64,000 nt of DNA, from positions 1-64,000 of the forward strand of contig CAZZFA010000018.1 of NCBI GenBank assembly GCA_964653435.1, in the 5' to 3' direction. How positions within the stretch are numbered: the stretch's first letter is position 1; every line of letters begins with the position of its first letter. Under the pieces are notes generated by a model, which ran no database searches, had not been told where the DNA came from, and saw only the letters and a program-made list of their open reading frames with translations. The position numbers were made by a program, and so were the translations under genes. This stretch comes from CAZMVY01 sp964653435 (lineage in GTDB: Bacteria; Planctomycetota; Phycisphaerae; UBA1845; PWPN01). Positions 9,801 to 16,715 of the stretch are shown here, piece after piece.

Positions 9801-10090
9801 AGCTTGAACGTAACGGTCAGGTTGTAGGCCCCGTCGTTTGTGCAGGTCGAGGACATGTAGAGCATGTTCTCGACGCCGTTGACCTGCTGCTCGATTGGAG
9901 CCGCCACAGTCTCCGCGACGACGGTGGCGTTGGCTCCCGGGTACATACAGTACACCTGGATCGTCGGCGGGGTGATCTCCGGGTATTGCGCCACGGGCAG
10001 GATCAGCAGCGACACCCCGCCCGCGATGACGATGACAATGGAGAGCACAGCCGCAAAAACGGGGCGATCAATGAAGAATCGGGAAATCAC
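6872..10090 (-). CDS. RND multidrug efflux pump, inner-membrane subunit (HAE1 family)
   Basis: A 1072-residue proton-driven drug exporter like AcrB, MexB or OqxB, of full family length. It starts with the signature ISRFFIDRPVFAAVLS. It has the usual two sets of membrane helices with large periplasmic loops after the first and seventh. The proton-relay aspartates are in GIVVDDAIVVVENVER (D409-D410). The start is GTG with only a weak GAAGA upstream. It lies 13 bases downstream of its adaptor gene, so the two form an operon. There is no outer-membrane channel in the operon; a TolC-type gene at 38483-40327 could serve. The mRNA lacks an evident terminator before the tRNA gene. Confidence 0.95.
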   Translation of the reverse strand: MISRFFIDRPVFAAVLSIVIVIAGGVSLLILPVAQYPEITPPTIQVYCMYPGANATVVAETVAAPIEQQVNGVENMLYMSSTCTNDGAYNLTVTFKLGTNLDMAQVLVQNRVSIAMPTLPDVVKQTGVITKKKSPNIMLVVNLVSPDGRYDQLYLSNYATIQIRDELARIDGVGDVAFLGQQDYSMRIWLDPEKLAARSLTTTDVISAVKEQNVQVAAGQIGQPPVPAGQDFQYTVSTLGRLSDPEQFADIIVKTGADGALTRLRDVASVELGAKSRDQSCTLDGKPSVGLAVFQLPGSNALAAADRIRARMEELRQRFPDGLDYRIVYDTTPFIRESVHEVVKTLRDAFILVAIVVLVFLQNWRSTLIPLVAVPVSLIGTFAVMALLGFSLNNLSLFGLVLAIGIVVDDAIVVVENVERWIERGLSPRQAAYKSMEEVTVAVIAIAFGLSAVFIPVAFISGITGQFYRQFALTIATATLISAFNSLTLSPALAALLLKPREPQRDFLTRAMNLLFGWFFRAFNAAFGWVTNGYRHTVRFVIRGTVVALAVFGGLLYATCHGLMTVPTGFIPSQDKGYLLVNVQLPDSASLERTQAVVAKMDEMALATKGVRHTVSVAGQSFLLNVNGSNFASMFVILDGFEHRRSPELYGDRIAAKLRREFYRQIQEAQVAVFGAPPVDGLGSAGGFKLMVEDRGNNGLAALQGQTETLTEKANRQPGLAGVFSMFRANTPQLYVDIDRTKCKTLGLPLGDVFNTLQASLGGYYVNDFNEFGRSWQVNAQADSRFRYRAADIEKLKVRNPKGDMVPLGALADVTEVSGPLLYTRYNMYPAAPVNGNTAPGVSSGQAISIMQDVADQVLPKSMKIEWTELTYMQILAGNTAIFIFPLCVLFVFLTHSAEYESWLLPLSIILIAPLSISFALLGVSLYGIDNNIFVQIGFVVLIGLACKNAVLIVEFAKQQHEHGLSVRDSAVEASHLRLRPILMTSFAFILGVVPLATATGAGAEMRRTLGIAVLAGMLGVTLCGLFLTPVFYYCLQGLSAWRESKKGKAAAAAGQHPAGHDSGGHTMPPAE

Positions 10091-10103
10091 GGCGGGTTCT
10101 TCG

Positions 10104-11312
10104 TCAATTGCGGGGTGCTGTCGGGGCCGTTGCGCCGGCCGGAGCGGTTGCCGACGGGACGCGGTCGAAGGAATCCATCGCCACGCGCTGGGCGGCGACC
10201 GGAACTCCCGGCCGTACGCGCTGCAGGCCGTTGACGATGACCCAGTCGTCCGGCGTCAGCCCGCTGCGGATCACCCGCAGCCCCCGTTCCAGAGATCCGG
10301 CCCGAACGGGACGATACTCCACGAGGTTGCGGTCGTTGACGACCAGGACATACCGTTGTCCCTGATCCAGTCCGATCGCCCGTTCCGTAACCATGAGCGC
10401 CGGCTGCGGCGCACCGAGAGGCACCCGGATCCGCGCGAACAGCCCGCCCAGAAGAGCGCCGTCGGCGTTCGCGAACTTCGCCCGCACCTCGATGGTGCCC
10501 GTCGAGCGGTCCACTTCCGGCGCGGCATAATCCGCGTAGCCCACGTGCGGATAGCCGGTCTCGTCCATGAGCCCGAGTTCGACGCGCATGGGCTCGGCGG
10601 ATTGCGCGGTCGTCCCGCGCAACGATTGCGGATACATTCTGCGGAATCGGAGCAGATCCGCCTCGCTCACGTTGAAGTATGCGTAGATCGTGGTGTCATC
10701 GACGATGGTGGCCATTAGCGTCGAACCCGGCTGGATCAGCGCGCCGACATCCACAAGGTTACGGCTGATCTGTCCGTCGAAGGGCGCGAGGACCTTCGTA
10801 TAGCCGAGGTTCAACTGCGCCTTCTCCAGCGAGGCCCTGACCCCTTCGATGTCCGCCTTGACTTTCTCCCGGGCGGCCCGTTGTTCGAGGACCTCCACTT
10901 CGCTGATGGCGTTGGACTTCAGCGCCTGCTCCATGCGGGCGAGTTTCGCCTCCACGAGATCCAGTTGCGCCTCGGCGACCTGAAGGTCGGCCTTTGCGAT
11001 GGCCACCTGGGCCTGATACGGGCGGGGATCGATCTGGAACAGGAGATCTCCTCTTCGAACATGCTGGCGTGGCTGGAAGTGAATGCTCTGAAGGTAGCCC
11101 GTAACCTGCGCGCGGATGTCCACCGTCGCGAGCGTTTCCGTATGCCCGGTGTACTCGATGCTTTCCACGACATCGCGACGGATCGGCTGACTGACGCTCA
11201 CCGTGGGCGGCGCTGTCGGGACCGCTGCGGTTTGCGGTTTTCCACAACCGGCGGACCAGCCGCCCGCCGCTGCGGTCAGGAGTAACACGCATCGGCGTAT
11301 CGACTTGAACAT
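10104..11312 (-). CDS. RND efflux periplasmic adaptor lipoprotein (AcrA/MexA type)
   Basis: A 402-residue membrane-fusion protein that bridges the inner-membrane pump and an outer-membrane channel. The N-terminus has a lipoprotein signal ending in SAGC with Cys23 as the lipidation site. The lipoyl half-motifs flank a coiled-coil hairpin (about residues 100-170: VAIAKADLQVAEAQL, then LEQRAAREKV), followed by LGYTKVLAPFDGQISR, the conserved start of the second lipoyl half. The ATG at 11312 has GGCAGGGA just upstream. It is the first gene of the operon with the RND pump. No regulator gene adjoins it. Confidence 0.93.
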   Translation of the reverse strand: MFKSIRRCVLLLTAAAGGWSAGCGKPQTAAVPTAPPTVSVSQPIRRDVVESIEYTGHTETLATVDIRAQVTGYLQSIHFQPRQHVRRGDLLFQIDPRPYQAQVAIAKADLQVAEAQLDLVEAKLARMEQALKSNAISEVEVLEQRAAREKVKADIEGVRASLEKAQLNLGYTKVLAPFDGQISRNLVDVGALIQPGSTLMATIVDDTTIYAYFNVSEADLLRFRRMYPQSLRGTTAQSAEPMRVELGLMDETGYPHVGYADYAAPEVDRSTGTIEVRAKFANADGALLGGLFARIRVPLGAPQPALMVTERAIGLDQGQRYVLVVNDRNLVEYRPVRAGSLERGLRVIRSGLTPDDWVIVNGLQRVRPGVPVAAQRVAMDSFDRVPSATAPAGATAPTAPRN

Positions 11313-11502
11313 GATTTCCCTGCCTGCCCTTTCTTTACGGGAGGCGCCCTGGCGCCACCCGAACGACGGGTGTTCCCGATGCTGAGCGGGCGCGGGCGGC
11401 AGAGAGGCGCAGCCGCGAGCCGCGGGGACCGGGAGTAGGCGATCCGAACGATCCGAGCGGGACTGTACCCTTCAACGATGCTGTTGTCACGCCGTCCAGC
11501 GG

Positions 11503-11778
11503 CACCTTGTTGGCCAGCCCGGATACCCGCGGCAGTTCCCGGCGCAGATACGCATGATGCGTCGCCACAATATGGTCGACCCGTTCGGCCCACGCGGCCG
11601 GGGTCCAGTCGGGTTGCCCGCCCGCGGGTTCCGGCGGAGCGGTGTGCAGTTCGCGGAGAAGCGCATCCGGATCGATTCCCTTCTCCGCACAGGCCTGCTC
11701 CAGCGGTTTCCGCCCGCCGTGACGGCAGAGGGTCGTCGCCTTGACGGCTGATGCGGATACGTTACTGTCCGCACCATG
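11503..11778 (-). pseudogene. Relic of a ScdA/Ric (YtfE-type) di-iron repair protein
   Basis: Reading the minus strand from about 11778, one frame gives TTLCRHGGRKPLEQACAEKG, then IDPDALLRELH, then a linker and WAERVDHIVATHHAYLRREL followed by PRVSGLANKV. The first part matches the ScdA_N domain and the second the first helix of the hemerythrin-like domain of Ric proteins, which restore iron-sulfur clusters after nitrosative or oxidative damage. The match stops at about 11503 and the frame runs on without likeness. The remaining hemerythrin helices with their iron-binding His and Glu residues are missing, and there is no start codon with a ribosome binding site. I infer a decayed, C-terminally truncated gene. 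The call rests on motif recall without a database search. Confidence 0.6.
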
Positions 11779-11920
11779 ACGGGACGCGCGGCGCGACGAG
11801 GGGCCGAAACGAACGAGCTGTCGCCGGGCGTTTCACGAGGTGCGCGGCCCGCGTTCGTCCGACAGGACCGCCGGCGATGTGACGGGAAGCGAGCGACGTA
11901 ACCGAAGAGGAGTAATCGGA

Positions 11921-12676
11921 ATGTCAGCGCAGAAGTATCGTTGTGCATGGATCGGACTGGGCGAGGACGTTCAGACGCCCGCGAAGGTTCCGCCGCCGTC
12001 CCGTCCTGCCCGGCTCATCTTGCTCGGCGCGCCCGGCATTGGAAAGGGCACACAGGCCGAGCGTCTGGGCGAGGCCCTCGGTGCCTGCCAGCTTTCGACG
12101 GGCGACATCTTCCGCGCCGCCAAGGCCTTCAAGGGGAAGCTCACCCCCGCGCTGGAGGCGGCCACCGGCTACATGGTCCGCGGCGAGCTGGTGCCCGACG
12201 AGACCGTCGTGGACCTCGTGCGCGAGCGCAAGGCGTCTCTGGCGTGCCCGTATGGGTTTCTCCTCGACGGCTTTCCGCGCACCGTGCCGCAGGCCGAGGC
12301 GCTCGACGGGATTCTGCGCGAGGTGAACGTCAGACTGGACGCCGTGCTCTCATATGTCCTTCCGATCGAAAAGGTGATCGAGCGGATTTCCGGCCGCCGT
12401 ACGTGCCGGAGCTGCAAGGCGGTGTATCACGTGGTCGCCATGCCGCCGAAACGGGAGGGCGTCTGTGACAAGTGCGGCGGCGAGCTGTTCCTCCGCGACG
12501 ACGACAAACCCGAGACGATCCGGGTACGCATGGCGGCGTACGAGGCGGCGACCCGGCCGCTTACCGAGTTCTACCGGGCCCGGAACATGCTGCTGGAGGT
12601 CTCGGCCGACGGCGATGCGGATGCCGTCTTTGCACGCACGATCCGGGCCCTCCGCGATACGTGCGGATTGGGCTGA
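11921..12676 (+). CDS. adk: Adenylate kinase with zinc-type LID
   Basis: It interconverts ATP + AMP and 2 ADP in the cytoplasm. The P-loop is GAPGIGKGT at residues 36-44, the AMP-site motif is LSTGDIFR (58-65), and GFLLDGFPRT is at 112-121. The LID carries C162-x2-C165 and C182-x2-C185, a structural zinc site as in many Gram-positive and thermophile enzymes. At 251 residues it is longer than the usual 215 because of about 28 extra N-terminal residues. The ATG at 11921 is supported by AGAGGAG seven bases upstream. GIGKGT replaces the more common G(S/P)GKGT, which is tolerated. Confidence 0.92.
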   Translation: MSAQKYRCAWIGLGEDVQTPAKVPPPSRPARLILLGAPGIGKGTQAERLGEALGACQLSTGDIFRAAKAFKGKLTPALEAATGYMVRGELVPDETVVDLVRERKASLACPYGFLLDGFPRTVPQAEALDGILREVNVRLDAVLSYVLPIEKVIERISGRRTCRSCKAVYHVVAMPPKREGVCDKCGGELFLRDDDKPETIRVRMAAYEAATRPLTEFYRARNMLLEVSADGDADAVFARTIRALRDTCGLG

Positions 12677-12763
12677 GCATTGCGCGGGCATGGCGGGTCG
12701 CGTCGTTTGTTCCCGTCTGGCTTCCGTCTCCCGCATGGCTGCGCGACGGCCAAAGGTGCATGA

Positions 12764-13855
12764 ATGATCGACCGTGTCGAACGACTGCCGCGCCCCGAAC
12801 CGGACGCGGGCAACCTCCTGGCCGTCCTTCGGCGGGAGCGGCCTGCTCGCGTCCCGATGCTCGAACTGAAGCTCGATGACGAAGTGGTCCGCGCCCTGCT
12901 CGGCGAGCCGGTCGTTGCGTGGCGTAAGGACGCCCCGCCCGATCAGCGGCTCCGGGCCGTGCGGCAGAGCGTGGGGCTCATGCACCGGCTCGGGTACGAT
13001 GCCTTTCGCCTCCGCGCCGGCATGCCCTTTGCGCGGGTGCGGAGGGAGGCGGACGACACCGCCGAACTGAGCCGCGGCCGCCGGGAATGGCAGGATGAGC
13101 ACACCGGCCCGATCCGCACGCTGGATGACGTGGACGATTACGCGTGGCCCACGCTGGCCGCCGTCGACTTCGGCCCGGCCGAGGAGATCGCCCGCGCGTT
13201 GCCGGACGGCATGGGGTGCATCGGCTATGTCAGCGGCGTCTTCGAGTGGAGCAGTTGGCTGATGGGCCTGGAGGCCTTCTCGCTTGCCCTGTACGACGAT
13301 CCGGCGCTCGTCCGCGAGGTGACCGATCGTGTCGGGCGGATTGTCTACGAGGTGCTCCACGCCTTCTGCGGTCTGGACCACGTGATCGCGCTGTGGGTCG
13401 GCGACGACCTCGGCTTCAAGACCGGCACGATGATCGGCACGGAGCATCTCCGCGAGTACATCCTGCCGTGGCATCGCCGGTTCGTCGAGCTGGCTCATGC
13501 ACACGGCCGACCCTTCATCCTGCACTCCTGCGGCAATCTCAGACAGGTCATGCCGGATCTTGCCGATACGGTCGGCATCGATGCCAGGCACAGCTTCGAG
13601 GATGTGATCGAGCCCGTCGAGGAGTTTCATCGGCGCTGGGGGAACCGGGTTGCCGCGATCGGCGGCGTCGACGTGGACGTGCTTGCCCGCGGCACTGAGG
13701 AGCAGGTGACGCAGCGGACACGGCAGATTCTGGAGGCCTGCGCTCCGCGGGGGGCGTACGCCTGCGGCTCCGGCAACTCCGTTGCGAACTACGTGCCCGT
13801 TGACAATTACCTGGCAATGGTCGAGACCGTGCAGCGGTTCAACGGCCGGCTGTAA
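12764..13855 (+). CDS. Uroporphyrinogen decarboxylase-family protein (URO-D/MtaA superfamily)
   Basis: A 363-residue TIM-barrel protein of the URO-D superfamily. Motifs seen include YDAFRLRAGMPF near residue 85, a central WVGDDLGFKTG, RPFILHSCGNLRQVMPDL and AIGGVDVDVLARGTEE near the C-terminus. It lacks the PVWxMRQAGR block near the N-terminus that true HemE uses to bind the porphyrinogen, so it is probably not heme-biosynthetic. Planctomycetes carry many such paralogues, likely corrinoid- or methyl-transfer related, but the reaction is unknown. HSCG supplies a His and Cys that could be zinc ligands, as in MtaA-like methyltransferases. It lies 87 bases after adk. Confidence 0.8.
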   Translation: MIDRVERLPRPEPDAGNLLAVLRRERPARVPMLELKLDDEVVRALLGEPVVAWRKDAPPDQRLRAVRQSVGLMHRLGYDAFRLRAGMPFARVRREADDTAELSRGRREWQDEHTGPIRTLDDVDDYAWPTLAAVDFGPAEEIARALPDGMGCIGYVSGVFEWSSWLMGLEAFSLALYDDPALVREVTDRVGRIVYEVLHAFCGLDHVIALWVGDDLGFKTGTMIGTEHLREYILPWHRRFVELAHAHGRPFILHSCGNLRQVMPDLADTVGIDARHSFEDVIEPVEEFHRRWGNRVAAIGGVDVDVLARGTEEQVTQRTRQILEACAPRGAYACGSGNSVANYVPVDNYLAMVETVQRFNGRL

Positions 13856-13890
13856 GGCGCCGCCGGTTCTCCGCGAGGCCGGCGCGGCGT

Positions 13891-14796
13891 TTACGCGGCC
13901 GGCGGGCCGGGCTCCGGATGCACGGTCACGTCGGCGTTCGGCGCGAGTTGCTGGATGGTTTCCTCGATGACCTCCGTCAGGGCGTGGGCGGCGTGAAGCG
14001 TCTGGGCGCCGTCGAGCAGGACGTGGACATCCACAAAGAGATACGGCCCGGACGTCCGCACGCGGACGTTATGGCAGTCCGACACGCCCGGCAGCCGCTC
14101 GACGCTCTCCTTGATTCTCTCGCGCAGTCCCGTCGGCGCCGTATCGATCAGTCCGCGGATCGTCCGGCCACCCAGACGCAGCGACACAAACACCACGATT
14201 GCCGCCACGGCCAGTGCGGCGACGGAGTCGGCCTTTTCCAGCAGGCTCCGGTAAGCCGGAAGGACGGCCGCCAGTCTGACGCCGATCAGACCGAGCAGGA
14301 CCACCGCCGAACTCCAGATGTCGGTGCTGAAATGCAGGGCATCCGCTTCGAGGGCCTGGCTGTTGTACTTGCGCGCCACGCGGAAGAGGACGCGCGATCG
14401 CGAGAAGTCGACCACGATGGAGAGCCCGATTACCGCGAACGCCCAGAACGAGGCGTCCACGGCCGCGTGCTTGCGGATCATCCGCTCGATGCCCTCGTAC
14501 ACGATCCAGGCGCATGTGGCCAGCAGGAGCAGCGTCTCGAAGAGCGCGGACAGGTTTTCGACCTTGCCGTGCCCGTAGGTGTGTTCCGGGTCCGCCGGGC
14601 GGTCGGATACGCGAACGGCGAAGAAGGTGACGACCGCCGCCGCCAGATCCAGCCCGGAATGCGCGGCTTCCGACAGGATGCCGAGGCTGTTCGTCATCAG
14701 CCCGACGATGATCTTCAGGGTCGTCAGGGCGACCGCGGCGAGGACCGAGCTCAGGGCGGCCCAGCGTTTCTCACGCTCGCCGATGTGCGAATTCAC
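13891..14796 (-). CDS. Cation diffusion facilitator family transporter
   Basis: A 301-residue CDF (ZnT-like) exporter of divalent metals such as zinc, iron or manganese in exchange for protons. There are about six membrane segments in residues 12-210. The metal site HSGLD is in helix II (near residues 46-50), and HTYGHGKVENLSALFE follows helix III, as in FieF. Its metal-site residues in helix V should be in IVVDFSRS. The cytoplasmic C-terminal domain ends with HALTEVIEETI. It is convergent with the URO-D gene, 35 bases apart. Upstream of its start lies the 1.9-kb repeat nest. Confidence 0.9.
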   Translation of the reverse strand: MNSHIGEREKRWAALSSVLAAVALTTLKIIVGLMTNSLGILSEAAHSGLDLAAAVVTFFAVRVSDRPADPEHTYGHGKVENLSALFETLLLLATCAWIVYEGIERMIRKHAAVDASFWAFAVIGLSIVVDFSRSRVLFRVARKYNSQALEADALHFSTDIWSSAVVLLGLIGVRLAAVLPAYRSLLEKADSVAALAVAAIVVFVSLRLGGRTIRGLIDTAPTGLRERIKESVERLPGVSDCHNVRVRTSGPYLFVDVHVLLDGAQTLHAAHALTEVIEETIQQLAPNADVTVHPEPGPPAA

Positions 14797-14883
14797 GACG
14801 CCTATGCTTCCTTTCGCCTGGAACAGGACCGAGCGAAGGCAGTATCACTCAGCCACAGCGGAAACGCAATCAGGCGGGCGGCA

Positions 14884-15062
14884 GGGGGTGCATGACCGTA
14901 CTTGCGGTGCGTGTATGGCGAAGGCGTGGCAAGCCTGGTGGAAGCCGGCCCGTCAGATCGCCAAGGCAAGAGCGGGATGAGCGTCCGGTCCGATCGCTTG
15001 AAGGCGTAGAGTCTTGCGTCGCGGCTTTTGCGCGCCTTGCGCATGGCGGGCCGAGCGAGTGG
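14884..15062 (+). repeat. Interspersed repeat family A, copy 2
   Basis: The inverted counterpart of the repeat at 1-195, matching along about 150-180 bp with scattered differences. It abuts the MITE-like element at 15084. Together they begin the repeat nest upstream of the CDF gene. Confidence 0.75.
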
Positions 15063-15083
15063 CGTGCCTGGCGCGCAGCGGGT

Positions 15084-15265
15084 CTAGTGCCGCTTTCGGT
15101 TCGAGAGTTTCGTTCGTTTCCAGCCCCGTTGGGGGCGACCGAGAGTAGCCCAGGGCGTAAGCCCCGGGTTCCCGGCGTCAACAAGCGCAAAGCCCGGTAG
15201 GGGCGACTGAACCTTCGCGGCGCTGCTCGCCGCATGCGAAACTGTCCTACGGAAAACGGCACTAG
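15084..15265 (+). mobile_element. MITE-like element B, copy 1 (about 180 bp)
   Basis: Ends are terminal inverted repeats: TGCCGCTTTCGG on the left and, on the other strand, TGCCGTTTTCCG on the right, each flanked by CTAG. A second copy at 31681-31860, inverted, differs at only about seven positions. It encodes no protein and has no transposase. CTAG-type flanks resemble IS5-group targets (YTAR), which suggests it could be moved by such a transposase; that is inference. It has internal pairing between GTAAGCCCCGGG-like and CCCGG blocks. Confidence 0.7.
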
Positions 15266-15312
15266 CGCGCGGCGCGCCTTGCGCGCATGGATCGCGCTGC
15301 GGCGGTAGCGCC

Positions 15313-15399
15313 ACCCGTCATTCTGAGGAGCGCAGCGACGAAGAATCTGGCTGAGTGGCGCAGAGAAGCTGGATGCTTCGCTTCGCTCAGCATGACGGG
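15313..15399. repeat. Short palindrome-ended repeat C
   Basis: An 87-bp element with ends CCCGTCATTCTGAG and CTCAGCATGACGGG, inverted repeats of 14 bp with one mismatch. The interior contains GAGCGCAGCGACGAAGAATC, a widely scattered intergenic repeat seen in many bacterial phyla. One copy in the window. Confidence 0.7.
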
Positions 15400-15466
15400 A
15401 TCCGGCGCGCCGTGTCCGGTTGCGGCCGAAGGCCGCCTTGGGTTTCCCCGCATCTTTGCGTGGTCC

Positions 15467-15749
15467 GCCGGGCACCCAAGCCAACGCTTCAGAGGGGCAC
15501 CCGCCGGGCACCCAGGCCAACGCCCCGCAAGGGCATCCGCCGGGCGTCGAAGGCAACGCCTCGGAGGGGCGTCCGCCGGGCGTCAAAGCGAACGCCTCGG
15601 AGGGGCGTCCACCTGGGCGTCGAAGGCAACGCCCCGGAGGGGCGTCCGCCGGGCGTCGAAGCCGACGCCTCGGAGGGGCGTCCACCTGGGCGTCGAAGGC
15701 AACGCCTCGGAGGGGCGTCCACCCGGGCCGACGCCCCGGAGGGGCCTGT
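15467..15749. repeat. Tandem array of 36-37 bp units, about eight copies
   Basis: Units have the form CCGGGCGTCGAAGGCAACGC followed by CTCGGAGGGGCGTCCG. Units start near 15467, 15503, 15539, 15575, 15611, 15648 and 15684, with a short last one. Units beginning CCT are 37 bp, so no single reading frame is kept. That argues against a coding repeat, although several frames are open because stops are rare in it. There are no spacers, so it is not a CRISPR array. Confidence 0.85.
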
Positions 15750-15752
15750 GAG

Positions 15753-15903
15753 AATAGCCCAGCGATTTATCGCTGGGGCGGCGGCACCGACCGCGGGCCC
15801 GTCCCGTAGGGACGGCTGAGCGGCGCGCACGAATCTCAGTCGTCCCTACAGGACTCTGCGATGTGGCGGCCCCCGCGACCCAGCGATAAATCGCTGGGCT
15901 ATT
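15753..15903. mobile_element. Foldback (MITE-like) element E with perfect 25-bp terminal inverted repeats
   Basis: Positions 15753-15777 and 15879-15903 are exact inverted repeats. Each arm is itself a near-palindrome, CAGCGATTTATCGCTG or its complement. Inside, 15806-15820 and 15835-15849 form a second inverted repeat of 15 bp with one mismatch (GTAGGGACGGCTGAG). The whole 151 bp can fold as nested hairpins. No coding capacity. Confidence 0.8.
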
Positions 15904-16128
15904 GTCAAATGTCCCTCCGGGACAAGACGTTGGCGACAAGGCGCCCGCATCTTCGCAAATCCGAGCTGGCGAAGAAGGGGTTCACTGGACGCTTACACAA
16001 GGCGTTGGCGTCGATCCGAATCGCAACGGCCGTCATCCGGTGGCTTCCAGAGGTGTGAGCAAGCCCGACAGTTCGTTGAAACATTGGGGGGCGCTCGCCG
16101 AAATCGCGTTCTCGGTTTTGCCAGTGCG

Positions 16129-16242
16129 GTCGGCGGCAAGGGTTCGTGACTTTTTCAACGGGCTTTCGCCAGGTTCGGATGATCCAGGGGAGTGTACCCG
16201 TGCGTGGTCGGCGGCAAGAGTTCGTGACTGTTTCAACGGGCT
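16129..16242 (+). repeat. Direct repeat of about 38 bp
   Basis: GGTCGGCGGCAAGGGTTCGT... at 16129 recurs at about 16204 as GGTCGGCGGCAAGAGTTCGT..., both ending in TTCAACGGGCT. The units are about 73-75 bp apart, with a few mismatches. The motif 'gactnttTCAACGGGCT' is often found at the margin of old insertion-sequence or repeat ends, but no transposase remains here. Confidence 0.55.
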
Positions 16243-16289
16243 GCCAGGCCGGAAGGCGGTGGCAAACCCGCGCCCGGTAGAGCCGACGG

Positions 16290-16530
16290 TGTGCCGTGCA
16301 CACAAGGCCGCCTTCGGCTGGTGGAAATCGGAGGAGGAAGAAGGGGCGATGGTACAACGTATGCCGCGCACACAAGGCCGCCGCCGGCCGGCCTGCCTTT
16401 GGCCGCCGCCTTCGGCCGGTGGAGGCACGGGCTCCATCCCCTTCCACGCTTGCCGCCCAGCCGGCTTCCGCGGAGCCTGTGAATGCCCACCGCCCAGCGT
16501 CTGCAACCACGGCCATGCACCCGGCGGCAG
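16290..16530 (-). repeat. Interspersed repeat family A, degraded copy 3, with an internal duplication
   Basis: GCACACAAGGCCGCC occurs twice (near 16297 and 16368), each followed by CTTCGGC(C/T)GGTGG further on. The right part, ending ACGGCCATGCACCC, resembles the end of copies 1 and 2. Divergence is much higher than between those copies. Confidence 0.45.
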
Positions 16531-16641
16531 GGGCGCTGCGATCCGGGCGCGGCAACGCGCCGCTGTCGAGGCCGGTTGGCGAAACCCCGCCGGTCGCGCG
16601 GGCCGGCGGGCAGCGCGTCCGGGGTCGCGATCGGCCGGCTT

Positions 16642-16668
16642 TTGCGAGCGCGGCGTCGTCGGTACAAT
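16642..16668 (+). promoter_or_regulatory. Candidate promoter for the 16716 gene
   Basis: TACAAT at 16663-16668 with TTGCGA at 16642-16647, a short 15-base spacer. It lies about 47 bases upstream of the ATG. Confidence 0.4.
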
Positions 16669-16715
16669 CCCGCCGTTTCGTGTTTCGCATCCGAAGCATC
16701 GGGTGAGCGGTCGAG

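Noticed and set aside
6818..10234. A very long open frame (over 1100 codons) on the plus strand, antisense to the RND pump
   Set aside because: It mirrors the codon positions of the pump, is highly charged and repetitive in composition, and has no domain. A GC-rich third-position effect explains it.
12764..13855. URO-D family protein considered as HemE
   Set aside because: The N-terminal porphyrinogen-binding block PVWxMRQAGR is missing.
15467..15749. Tandem array considered as a CRISPR
   Set aside because: Units touch each other with no spacers, and no cas gene is nearby.
15287..15819. Open frames through the tandem repeat array that could suggest a repeat protein
   Set aside because: Several frames are open at once, units of 37 bp break any frame, and no start with a ribosome binding site is seen.
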